The position numbers were made by a program, and so were the translations under genes. Below the pieces are notes generated by a model. The model had not been told where the DNA came from. It was given only the letters and a program-made list of their open reading frames with translations, and did not search any database. A DNA stretch of 64,000 nucleotides from Coprinellus micaceus (Eukaryota; Basidiomycota; Agaricomycetes; Agaricales; Psathyrellaceae). Below, one piece after another: positions 54,776-64,000 of this stretch. How positions within the stretch are numbered: the first letter of the stretch is position 1; every line of letters starts with the position of its first letter. The stretch spans positions 2,356,001 to 2,420,000 of the forward strand of contig OX596340.1 in assembly GCA_951394405.1 (NCBI GenBank), given 5' to 3'.

Positions 54776-57167
54776 ATGCCTCCTGGAACGCTGAGCCTGA
54801 AGCAACGTCTCGCAGCCTTGTCGCTGTCGACATCCTCGCCTTCAGCATACAACACCGACAACTCAGACTCGTCATTTCGTGCCACTCTGAGGAAGAAAGC
54901 ACAGGCACACGCCCCATGGTTGAGGAAGGAATCAGAGTCTTTTCGGGGGCCGCCGACTGCCGCCGACATGGAGAGGGTACAGCAGGTGCTGTCGAGGATG
55001 ATATTCCAGGCAGGAGTGGACTATGAGTGAGTGCCCCACATCGAGGCGTTGGGAAGGAGGCTCTGACACGTATCGTAGAACGCGACCAATGCAAGTTTCT
55101 CTTTGAAGTGGAAGTGTATAGAGCTTGATATGTTGCCAAAGGGTCGTCTTGAATGCGTCTGCCCTCCCTGACCCGAACGAGGTGTCCTACGACCTCTTAC
55201 TATCGTGCGTGCTGTCCGCGGTTTTGAGCGTTTAGAGCTGATACGGCTAATAGACGCATTCTAGCATATTTGGACCTATATGGTGGGTAGACTTGGAGTA
55301 CCCTGTTGCGCCCTCTCACCAGGCTTTGCAGTCGAAGCGGACTATACGGTCGTATTCTTTGCCTCTGGGAACAAGCACACGCCTGGGTGGAACTGGGTCT
55401 GGAAGGCATATCGCAGTCTCAGCAGGAAGTATAGGAAGAATCTGAAGCAACTGTACATCGTGCACTCTTCGTGGTTCTCCAAAAGTATGTAGCATAGTCT
55501 CTCTTGGTGCTCGTGCTCACCCCCACCAGTGCTCTTTTCGCTCGCCGGTGCCATTATCAGCCCCAAATTCTTTTCCAAAATCGTCTACATCTCAACGCTC
55601 TCGGAACTAGCCTACTATGTCCCCTTGACCCAAATCGACATCCCTGCCGATGTGTACAAGTGGGTCCCATGTCTCACCCACTGTAGACCAGGGCTGATAA
55701 GCATCAAGGGAGAATCTCAAATACGAGGACAGGATCACTCTCCCTATTCCGACGCGCTCCAATGTCTTTGGGGTCGCTCTCGAAGACCTCATGGGCTATC
55801 AAGGGGAGAAGGGTGGGCTCCCGAGAGTTGTACGGGATTGCATTGCATACCTACATCAGACAGGCCTCCTCGAGGAAGGCATCTTCCGCCGATCACCATC
55901 CTCTGCCCTGCTTCGCGCCGCTCAAGACGCCTACGACCGCGGTACGTGCCTCCCGTCCGCTCATCATGATTGAAGTTCTCAACGTTCTTCAGGCAACGTT
56001 GTCTCTCTGGAGACCTTCGGCGATCCCAACCTCGCTGCTGTGCTCCTCAAGAAGTTCTTGCGCGATCTTCCTGAACCCATCTTCCCTGAATTTCTGTATC
56101 CCATCATAGCCGCGTGCCCCCCTGTCACGAACGACCCGAATGATATGAACAGCATCATGTATCTCCGAGACACACTCCTTCCATCCCTTGCGCCATGCGC
56201 CTTCATCGTTCTCAGTCATATCCTCCGTGAGTTCCAGTACACCCTTTCGCGAGGAGAGGACGTGACTAACTGTACTTTCTTTTTGGTAGAACTCATGTAC
56301 GACGTCGCCCAACGCGCTGACGTGAATAAGATGGGCGACTACAACCTCGCCATCGTCTTAACACCCAACCTCATCAAGGGTTCCAACCCTATGCGGGACG
56401 TCGCCGTCTGCGCTGTAGCTGGGGCTCCCGCCATCGCCCACACCAACACCGCCTCGCCCAATCTGCAAGAAGGACGAACTACACTCGGTACCATTATCGC
56501 CCTATGCATTCGCCAGTACTACGAAATTTTCGATGAGCTTCAGGACCCTGCCGAACCCATAGGCTCAGCGTCAGGATCATCACAAGGGCACTCTCAGCCC
56601 AGCTTCCTATCTTCACAGATGTCATCATTGTCCCCGCTCTCCACCCCCTCTGAAGCAAGTTATGTTATCCACGACCCAACGGACGACGATCTAGACGACG
56701 ACGACCTCGACATGCCCCCTTCCATGGGATATACTCACCGGAGGGGTAACTCGTCTCAACTCCAACGCCAACAGCAACAGAGTCTCCAAAACGGCGGTGG
56801 AGTGGGCTCCCCACCGAGCGCCTGGTCCGCGGCGGGTGCTGCGGCATCGTCTAGTGGGAAGCGGCACCGAACCACACCGTCGGCAGGGACCGCGCAGACC
56901 ATTATGGGGGATTCCAAGTCCACCCAAGGCCAAGGTGGGGTGGGGGCCTCGACTCATGGGCGGGCGAAGAGTCTTGTAAGTGTGGAAAAGGGGAGTGGAC
57001 TGCCGGGGCACAGGAAGGGGACGATCTCGATCGGGAGGGGGACGAAGAAGACCAGTGGGGCGGCGGTGGAGGCGATGGGCGTTACTGCGGAAGGGTTCTT
57101 TAGCCCACCAAAGGATGCACCCCCAGTTCCGCCCCGGTCGACGAAGCCAACTCCAGGCTCACCATGA
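54776..57167 (+). CDS. CRAL-TRIO (BCH)/RhoGAP-domain protein
   Basis: Accelerates GTP hydrolysis of a Rho-family GTPase, acting on polarity and actin. Starts M-P-P-G-T-L-S-L-K-Q-R-L. Residues about 100-220 form a CRAL-TRIO/BCH-type lipid- or protein-binding domain (V-V-L-N-A-S-A-L-P-D-P-N-E-V, Y-T-V-V-F-F-A-S-G, W-V-W-K-A-Y-R-S-L, L-Y-I-V-H-S-S-W-F). The RhoGAP domain follows: L-P-R-V-V-R-D-C-I-A-Y-L, then G-I-F-R-R-S-P with the catalytic arginine finger, V-V-S-L-E-T-F-G-D-P, L-L-K-K-F-L-R-D-L-P-E-P-I-F and N-L-A-I-V-L-T-P-N-L. The last 200 residues are disordered, Ser/Pro/Gln-rich, with an acidic stretch (D-D-D-L-D-D-D-D-L-D), ending in Pro motifs (P-P-V-P-P-R) typical of SH3 ligands. Domain order matches animal ARHGAP1 and yeast Ecm25. 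Confidence 0.88.
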
Positions 57168-58233
57168 GGGTGACCGAGCGGTCGGTGCGTGAATGGTTGG
57201 TCTCTGTGCCTGCTGATTATATTTGAATTCATCTAAACCTATACCCCTGCTTTGCTATGCAACTCCCCAATCTCTTACATTCTTCCTGGTTAAATCATTT
57301 GCTTGTTTGTTGCATCTAAATTATTATTTTCTTCCCCCTTCACTTCGTGTCGATATTCCTAGGCTTTCCTTCAATTGATCCTATATGCGCTGTTATTCCA
57401 CACGAAGACAGCGATTCCTACCGCCTGCACCCGTCCAACGGGTGGGTGCACCGGGTGACCCAAAAACCCGGATCACCTCCAACTTGAAGCACTATCCGCC
57501 ACGAGTGGGGTGGTAGGTCTGTTTCACACTGCGCCTTGTCGAGTCAGAGTGCTGCATGCTAACGCCCTCACCATCCTAGGTTTCAGCCGTTCGTTATCGG
57601 CGTCGATGCTGCACCCTTCGTATTCTGCTGCTCTTTGCACCAGTTCCCCGGTTTGTGGTACAGCCGTTCAAACCGTTTGCAAGACAGTTTAGGCAGGCAG
57701 TTTCCTCACCTTTCGACCCCCAACACGCCACACTTGAACTTCACGCTCCTCTTATAGCTCGTTTTGACTCCTTTTCTCCTCAAATTCGCGACGTTTGGTA
57801 TCTCGTTCGTGTTTTGTGCATCGCTCCGTAACCCTGGAATGGGTATCTCAGCTTTGGATCACCTTCATATCTTTGGTGAAGACGATGCGGTCACGAATCC
57901 ACTCCTTTGGTTGATCGCATTTGGGCTGAGAGCCTTGTGTTGGCCCAAACCCGCACAAACGCCGTTGTGGCGCCTTCCTTGAGTTGTTTTTATCAATTGA
58001 CAGCCAAGTTTGTCTACATCTGTCCGAGTACCGACCACGAATTGTGGCACGGCTCCCTTTTGAGAGCTTCACGCATGCCCACACACGACAGTTCCTCGTT
58101 TTCTTCCCCCCTCCTCCCTCCGAGTTCCACTGTAATGTTGACCTCTCTCCTCATGCCCGAAGACGCCGTCGAACACGTGTTGCAGAACACGCCCCCTTTA
58201 CGCGCCAACTGATGCGGAATCGCGAAAAACACG
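57168..58233. other. intergenic region
   Basis: About 1.1 kb between two plus-strand genes. A GC-rich patch at about 57428-57475 has imperfect palindromes of CACCCG/CGGGTG. Frames are short and change often. The part before 58234 is pyrimidine-rich, as usual for fungal promoters. Confidence 0.45.
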
Positions 58234-60134
58234 ATGGAGCCTCGTGCCTTTCCAAACACCAATGATAACATGTTCGCCGAGTCGATTCAACGCCACCACC
58301 CCTATATTACTGCCCATGAACAACCTGAGCCTGCTGCTCTCGCTGCCCACGGCCTCTCGTCTCTAATCGCCGAACCCACCGCGAATGCTCTGTGGCCTGC
58401 CGATATCTATACCGTCTGTTCTCAAGAGAAAGTCAAAGCGGCCCGCAGTGCGTCCTGCTCAGATATCCCGCCCTCTCCCACAAGGTTCGCCCAGTATGCC
58501 AAATAACGGTCGGGGGTACGCTGATGTCGATGATGACAATGGTATGTTGATTGGATCCCTTTCAGCGTCGGACCGACGATACTGACCCTGAACATGTGTC
58601 GCGACAGAATCAGGAATCTACTACCTCGTAACGAAGTCTAATGGAGACAGGCAGTTCGTTAAGAGGCCCAAAGCACCCCTCACATCCCCGCCCATGGACG
58701 ACGATTTCGATGCGTACACACAAACGGGCTACGACACCATTTCACGCTACGCACCAGACCCCCGGGATCTCGATCTCACTCGCACCCGGTCTCGGTCTCA
58801 AGGCCTGCCACCCGCGGCTGCAGGCACATCCTACCCCAAACCTTTCTCACCCGTCTTACCACGAGGCCCAGTTGACCCGAATGCGACATACGACATGTCC
58901 TCCGGCTCTGCAGCCCACATCCCTCAACGAAACCTACCCATGATGTCGCCACCTGCAGAACGACACGTTCTGCCGCAGCACCCTGCGTATCCGTACGACG
59001 CCGCAAGCCAGACGGTGAGCAGCAAGGGGAAGGCGAGGCAGGATGTGAAGACATATGGGGAGTACCAGGAGTACATGCAGGAGATCGACAAGAAGTTCTC
59101 CCCGGTTGGGGCGGGGAATAGGGACAGCGTCGTACTTGGAAGGGTACTCAGTGCCCGATCCAATCGAGCCGGTGCTCGAGGGAACCCGTCATTGGCGAGG
59201 AACGCGTCGACGGGTACGCAGCAGAAAAAGAAGTTGCAGCCTGCTTTCGAGGAGGTGAGTCGGAGGGTGGTAGAGAATACGCCGGAGAAGACGGTTACGA
59301 TTTCGACATGGCGCGAACAGGTGGCCAAGGAGGCTGACGTGGAGAGGACGAGCGTGTACTACGAAGGCTTCCTCCAGACATACCCGAGATCCGAGATGGA
59401 CGACATGGCTAGGGGCTCGAGGAGTAGTGGGAGCGGGAGTGGCCGTCACGGAATGCTTGATGAGATGCCTCGATACGAGCACCGGTCGAGGTCCGAAGGA
59501 CAAAATTCGTTCAGCCGGGTATGTATAGTTCCCTATCTGCCACCAGCGCTGCAGCTCACAGCGACGGTTCTAGGACTATGGTCAGCCGCCTGTACAAGAC
59601 ACGCACCAAATCCCGAATCCAGACCATTCGCTTCAAATCCATAAACCGTTCCCAAAGAGTCCGCAGGCTCAAATTCTGGCGATGAAACCCGCGTCACCAG
59701 AGAAATCGTCGACCTTGTCTTCCTCAACTTCGAGTCACGGCTCGAGCCAACAACCCCCTACTCCCCCTCCAAAACCCCCTCGCCTATCGCTCAAAACTGT
59801 CGACATTACGATGCAGCAGTCTACGCCACTAGGCCAACACGTACCCATGCCCTCTTTCGCCCCAACGAAGGATGGATCTATCATCAGCACCATCAGGTCG
59901 ACTTCGTCTGCGACGTCACAGACCTTCGAAGGCATTCTGCGTTCGTGTAAATCGCCACTGACGCACCTCTCCCCCATTTTGGGGAAACTGGGGATTACGA
60001 CTGTGGAGCATTTGAAGGCATTTGGGCAGCTCAGCCCGGAGATCCGGGATAGGGAGCTGAAGGAGGACGCCTTGAGGCTCGGGTTCACGGTGATGGAGTG
60101 GGCGATATTGGTAGATCGATTGCGTACAACCTGA
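58234..60134 (+). CDS. disordered protein with C-terminal SAM-like domain
   Basis: Exons 58234-58413, 58463-58541, 58608-59518 and 59574-60134 join to 576 residues. The start of the mature open frame is M-E-P-R-A-F-P-N-T-N-D-N. An N-terminal conserved-looking patch crosses two splices (Y-A-D-V-D-D-D-N-E-S-G-I-Y-Y-L-V-T-K). The middle is rich in Pro, Ser and Arg and has a charged segment (E-Y-Q-E-Y-M-Q-E-I-D-K-K-F), followed by P-P-T-P-P-P-K-P-P-R-L-S. The last 65 residues look like a five-helix SAM-type domain: L-T-H-L-S-P-I-L-G-K-L-G-I-T-T-V-E-H-L-K-A-F, then A-L-R-L-G-F-T-V-M-E-W-A-I-L-V-D-R-L. No catalytic motif. Possibly a scaffold; function unknown. Confidence 0.68.
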
Positions 60135-60775
60135 CCAGTATCCCGTCATCTGACTGACAGACTGGGAGATGTGTTGCTATTGATAGCACGAATACACTCA
60201 TCTGGACAATGAACAGCGGGAGTTCTGTTGATTCGTTTCTCGATTTGTTATACCGTTCGGACCACTGAGAACTCGTTTGGAGCTGGCTACCTTATCTGAG
60301 ACCCTACTGCATCACACTATCGTACTTTATCCAACATCTATAATAGTCATATGTATTGTGAGGCTGTGCAGAGTTATCAACAGACACGAAATGGTCCAGC
60401 AGGGGGCAGACCTAGACCACTCGGTTTTGCGTGGCCACCTCTCAAGAGGCTCAGCCGGATCGGGGCGCACACGAAAGCCGCACGCGCTTAATTATAGGCT
60501 TTAATGCTTCACATCCATGGCTGGTTAAAGATGTGAGGTAATAGAAGTGATTCCAGGCGCCACCTCCAACTTTAAGCGCCCATCTTCGTTGACGCGATCA
60601 CGCCTGCCCCAAGGTGCTCACGTGCAAAAGCCCCTAATTTGGGGTGGCAGAATTCAATTAGCGAATCCGAACTCCAACAATTGTGCGCTTCATTTCTTTC
60701 TCCTTTCCTTTCCTCAAATCCTCCGCATTATCCTCGCAATCTCTTTCAGACGGTCTTGGTATATCCGGCACCGTC
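60135..60775. other. intergenic region
   Basis: About 640 bp before the histone deacetylase gene. Pyrimidine-rich upstream of the ATG (CTTTCTCCTTTCCTTTCC near 60698). No gene or repeat seen. Confidence 0.5.
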
Positions 60776-62862
60776 ATGGCCTCGCCTAGTTCCAATTTGA
60801 AGCAAACGGCGGTCTTCCTCCAGAACGCTTGCGTCCAACATCGCTACATTCGTTCACAGGACCTCTCAAACATTGTCGAACGTCCTGAACGTCTCCGGGC
60901 AGTAAATATAGGCCTGGCGGCCGCGATAGCTCACCTGGAAGACCTCTTGCCGAACCCGCCTTCTCGCTCAGATGCCGTCAAGGCCTCAATGGATCTGAGC
61001 GACCTGACCTCCGCTCTGAACATGCTGAATCTCGACCCCGCTGCAGATGGGGACTCCAAGAAGATTAGGATTGTCCAAAGCGAGGCTAAGATTGACATCC
61101 TCAACGACGCCGCGGTCAAGTTTGTCCATGGTGACATCGATGGTGACGTCTACCTTGAAGCACTCCAGACGTGGGTGAAGGAGAGTTCAAACAAAGTCGC
61201 AAAAGGCGAGAGCGAGATCCCCGAGGGTTACTCGCAAGGCGACCTGTACTGTGAGTCCATGCCACATCATTCAAGCTATCCATAAACTGAGCGGAAACGT
61301 GACATAGTGTGCCCAGAATCGCTGAATGCGATCCAAGGTGCCCTGGGAACGGCTTGCGAGGCTGTTGATGAGGTGATGTCGAGGTCTCTGGATCGCGCTT
61401 TCGTCGCGATTAGGCCACCAGGACATCATTGCGGCGAAGACACCCCCTCTGGCTTCTGCTTTGTCAATAATGTCGCAGTAGCCGCCGCTCATGGTAAGAC
61501 TACAACTCGCCAGCTCGCGTGAGGGCGTTATCATTGACTTTGGCCAGCACACCTCAAGTATAACGTTACTCGTGTTGTCATCTTTGACATAGATCTTCAT
61601 CACGGTACGGATGGTTTGGCTGAATGCGCGCACTTGGTCTGACAATTGGTGGCAGGAAATGGCACGCAGTCGATTATTTGGCAGATCAACGAAGAGACAT
61701 ACCGCCAGAAGCTAGAACAAGAGGCAGGTGCTCCTCCAGTAAAGCCTGGGGCGCAGGTATTCTACGGATCCACTCACGATATCCTCTCGTACCCCTGCGA
61801 GGTACGTTCCCGCCGACCACCTGGTACTCACCATAAGATTGACGTCCATTCAGGACGGCAAGCCAGGACTTGTCCAAGCGGCTTCGACATCCCTCCATAA
61901 CGCCCATGGGCAATGGATCGAGAACGTTCACCTGCAGTCTTATACATCCGAAGACCACTTCTGGACGGAGCTCTACGAGAAGGAATACAAGCAAGTCCTA
62001 TCCAAAGCCGAAGAGTTCCTGCAGGCGACTGGTGGCCCGGGCGACGACGTTCTGTTCTTCATCAGTTGCGGGATGGATGCCTGCGAGCATGAGTACCCTT
62101 CCATGTCGCGGCATAACCGAAAGGTCCCCACATCCTACTACTACCGCTTCGCCCGCGATGCGTGCGCGCTTGCGGACAAGTATGCCGGAGGTCGCCTTAT
62201 CAGCGTTCTAGAAGGAGGGTATAGCGATAGGGCGCTGACGAGCGGGGCGATGGCGCACTTCGTCGGGCTTACTGACGTCCCGGAAGATGTGAAGGTCGAT
62301 GAGGGTTGGTGGGGTGTTGAGCGCCTCGTCGAGGTATTTCCATTCTCCCGTTCATTGGCATAGCGTATCCTGCTAATCCCCTTTCTCATTTATATAGTTG
62401 GAGAAAGCCACGAAGAGGCGCCGCGGTGGACGCCCCTCGCTACCCGCTCCAGGTTCACGGCGGACCTGGATCGAACGCACCCTCAGCATCCTCGCGCCTC
62501 TCGACAATGTTTCCGCGTCAATCGTCTCTTCGTCCAAGGCTGCACCACCGCCTCCAATCGCTATGACGCTCCGTGACAGGTCAAAGATCTCTTCTAAAGC
62601 ACCTTCACCCGCCCCGTCTCCACCGCGGCCGACCCGGGCCAAGGCGCAGGGCATGGGAAATGGCAGGGGGAGGCCAAGAAAATCTGGGCAAGTGGGCGTT
62701 GAGTTGGAGGTTCCCAACCTCTTGGTGAAACCGGAGGATTCGAGTCCAAATGAAGACGACCTCCAAGTCAATCGGGGTGCGGCCCCAGGGCCCCCCGAGG
62801 CGAAGAAACTCCCGAGGGTCATTTTGAAGTTGGGGAAGGCGCAGTCGGAGGAGTCGTCATAG
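60776..62862 (+). CDS. HOS3: class II-type histone deacetylase, Hos3-like
   Basis: Zn-dependent lysine deacetylase acting on histones. I take the ATG of M-A-S-P-S-S-N-L-K; the first exon ends at 61250 and the second starts at 61308. The N-terminus reads H-R-Y-I-R, then I-V-E-R-P-E-R-L-R-A-V, the entry to the deacetylase fold. Catalytic signatures are all present: R-P-P-G-H-H-C-G, F-C-F-V-N-N-V-A-V-A, and D-I-D-L-H-H-G-N-G-T (formed across an intron), which brings the zinc-binding Asp and His. F-I-S-C-G-M-D-A and L-E-G-G-Y-S follow. After the domain comes a 150-residue disordered, basic tail with G-R-G-R-P-R-K-S-G, an AT-hook. The arrangement resembles yeast Hos3 more than Rpd3 or Hda1. No NES or partner domain evident. 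Confidence 0.87.
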
Positions 62863-63021
62863 GCGTTAAGCATTCTCTATAATTGTTTCTATTGGGTTGG
62901 GTAGTTTGTGCTCCTGCGGCGCAAGAGACGGGGTTAGATGTGTCAATGGTATTATAAGTGTCGGTTAATAAATTAGTGGATATGAAGCAGGGGTGGGGCG
63001 CCTGACGAGGTGAGTGTCCTG

Positions 63022-64000
63022 CTAGTCTAGTAGGAGGTTGTTCATCGTGAGCTCATACATACCGAGGAAGACGGCTCCCCCTGCTGAGATCCAAAGCGTC
63101 CGTGGTAACACTCCTGAGAAGAGAGCTCTCCAACCTTCTTCGACATAGATAGTTTTGAACCGCCGGAGGACGGTGGGTCTAGCACCGTCAGAGGCCTTCT
63201 ATTTCAAGACTGTCAGTATGGGGGACGGGAGAAGGGCGACTTGATCGCTGCGACGCACCCTCACGTCGAGCATTGCTCGGGTTTTGAGGACGTCCAACGG
63301 GGTCGTCAGTGCGGCTGCGATACCCCCCGCTACACTGCCGCATACTGCAGCCTCGTATGGAGGCAACTTTTCTCGCCCGGTGAACTCGGCACCTTTGACC
63401 TTGAAGAACTCGTACAGAGGGAATTGGATGGATGTAAAGGGAATCTACGTAAGTCGGTTGGGAGGAGGCTTGTCAATGAGTTGGCAAAGGCAATAGAGAA
63501 CATACGCACTTCACGCATAACCGTAATCCCAAACCCGCGGTAAAATCCCCTCCACCCATCGTTCGCCAGTGCGAGCTTGGCGGACGCCCATGACGAGGTT
63601 CCTGCTGCGCCGTATGAGGATGTTTGCATACGAGTCTTGATCACCTCTGTCGGTACGCGAATGAGGCAGGCAGCCTGAAAAGTGTAGGAATATCATCAGG
63701 GACCAAGTCCTTGGTTCGCAGGGAGGGCCCAACGCACCACTTCACCGAACGAAGCAGCAAGCATGTGGTTCAAGGGCCCCTGTACAGGTATGTTGCGCTT
63801 CAGGGTATCATACGTCGCGAAGAAAGCCGCAGCTGGTCATTCCATCTTCAACACTCCGGTCCCATGGAGCCTGGGCGTAACGTACCTCCCGGTGCGCTCC
63901 CAACCACAACACTCCCAACGCCTTTATATATCCCTTTAAACCCTCCAGCCTTGATAAACCCCTGGGGAGACTGCAAACGCGTCTTGACCGTATCTATAGG
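63022..64000 (-). CDS. mitochondrial carrier, S-adenosylmethionine-transporter-like, partial
   Basis: The C-terminal two-thirds of a SLC25 carrier; the N-terminus lies beyond the right edge. Visible blocks are the first carrier signature [30 protein letters not shown] and [12 protein letters not shown]. The chain continues with [28 protein letters not shown] and [12 protein letters not shown], and ends N-N-L-L-L-D at 63022. The pattern with R-L-Q-S-P-Q-G-F and R-V-P-T-E-V-I-K matches the SAM carrier (yeast Pet8, SLC25A26), which exchanges SAM for S-adenosylhomocysteine across the inner membrane. Several introns. Assigned on motifs alone. Confidence 0.82.

Noticed and set aside
54477..55139. 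220-codon minus-strand frame
   Set aside because: Antisense to RhoGAP exon 1 and its first introns; Ser/Arg-rich shadow composition.
1..64000. CRISPR arrays, operons, bacterial promoters or prophage
   Set aside because: The window is eukaryotic with spliceosomal introns throughout; no regularly spaced palindromic repeats or bacterial gene order seen.

Overview
The window is nuclear DNA of a filamentous fungus, most likely an Agaricomycete (mushroom or wood-decay basidiomycete). Almost every gene is cut by several 45-110 nt spliceosomal introns with GTRAGT-type donors, CTRAY-type branch sites and YAG acceptors. The gene content fits too: an AA14 lytic polysaccharide monooxygenase, DUF6534 multi-pass membrane proteins, a DUF1996 secreted protein, lineage-expanded F-box/LRR-like proteins and two GH35 beta-galactosidases. 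Names rest on motifs and family knowledge read by eye; no search was run. Exon joins were derived by hand and, where totals are given, the spliced lengths divide by three.

Layout. 0-6.2 kb: one small Ser-rich gene and about 5 kb of gene-poor DNA with a diverged 0.9 kb tandem duplication. 6.2-10.4 kb: two F-box genes plus a frameshifted relic on the minus strand; a third relative lies at 18.6-20.1 kb on the plus strand. 11.3-18.1 kb: a DUF1996 secreted protein, a large two-RING protein and a Ser/Thr-rich secreted protein. 20.4-26.6 kb: a flavin oxidoreductase and a membrane-anchored GH35. 28.9-33.4 kb: tandem DUF6534 genes. 34.8-39.6 kb: housekeeping genes, FEN1 and DcpS (divergent, shared 156 bp promoter) and a conserved basic nuclear-type protein. 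39.9-45.4 kb: a tRNA-Ala(UGC) gene with a 20 nt intron, a 757 bp hAT-like non-autonomous transposon, and the second, secreted GH35. 46.0-46.8 kb: a tandem array of four exon-intron modules. 47.1-53.7 kb: TSEN54, AA14 LPMO and an acyl-CoA synthetase. 54.8-64 kb: a CRAL-TRIO/RhoGAP protein, a disordered protein with a SAM-like tail, a Hos3-like histone deacetylase with an AT-hook, and a mitochondrial SAM-carrier-like gene cut by the right edge.

The genes do not form one pathway. Shared themes are extracellular carbohydrate attack (two GH35 enzymes, AA14, DUF1996), RNA and DNA metabolism (FEN1, DcpS, TSEN54, an intron-bearing tRNA) and local gene duplication (F-box, GH35, DUF6534, the exon-intron array). 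The least explained structure is the array at 46.0-46.8 kb. Next are the 12 nt microexon kept in both GH35 paralogs and the transposon just downstream of the tRNA.
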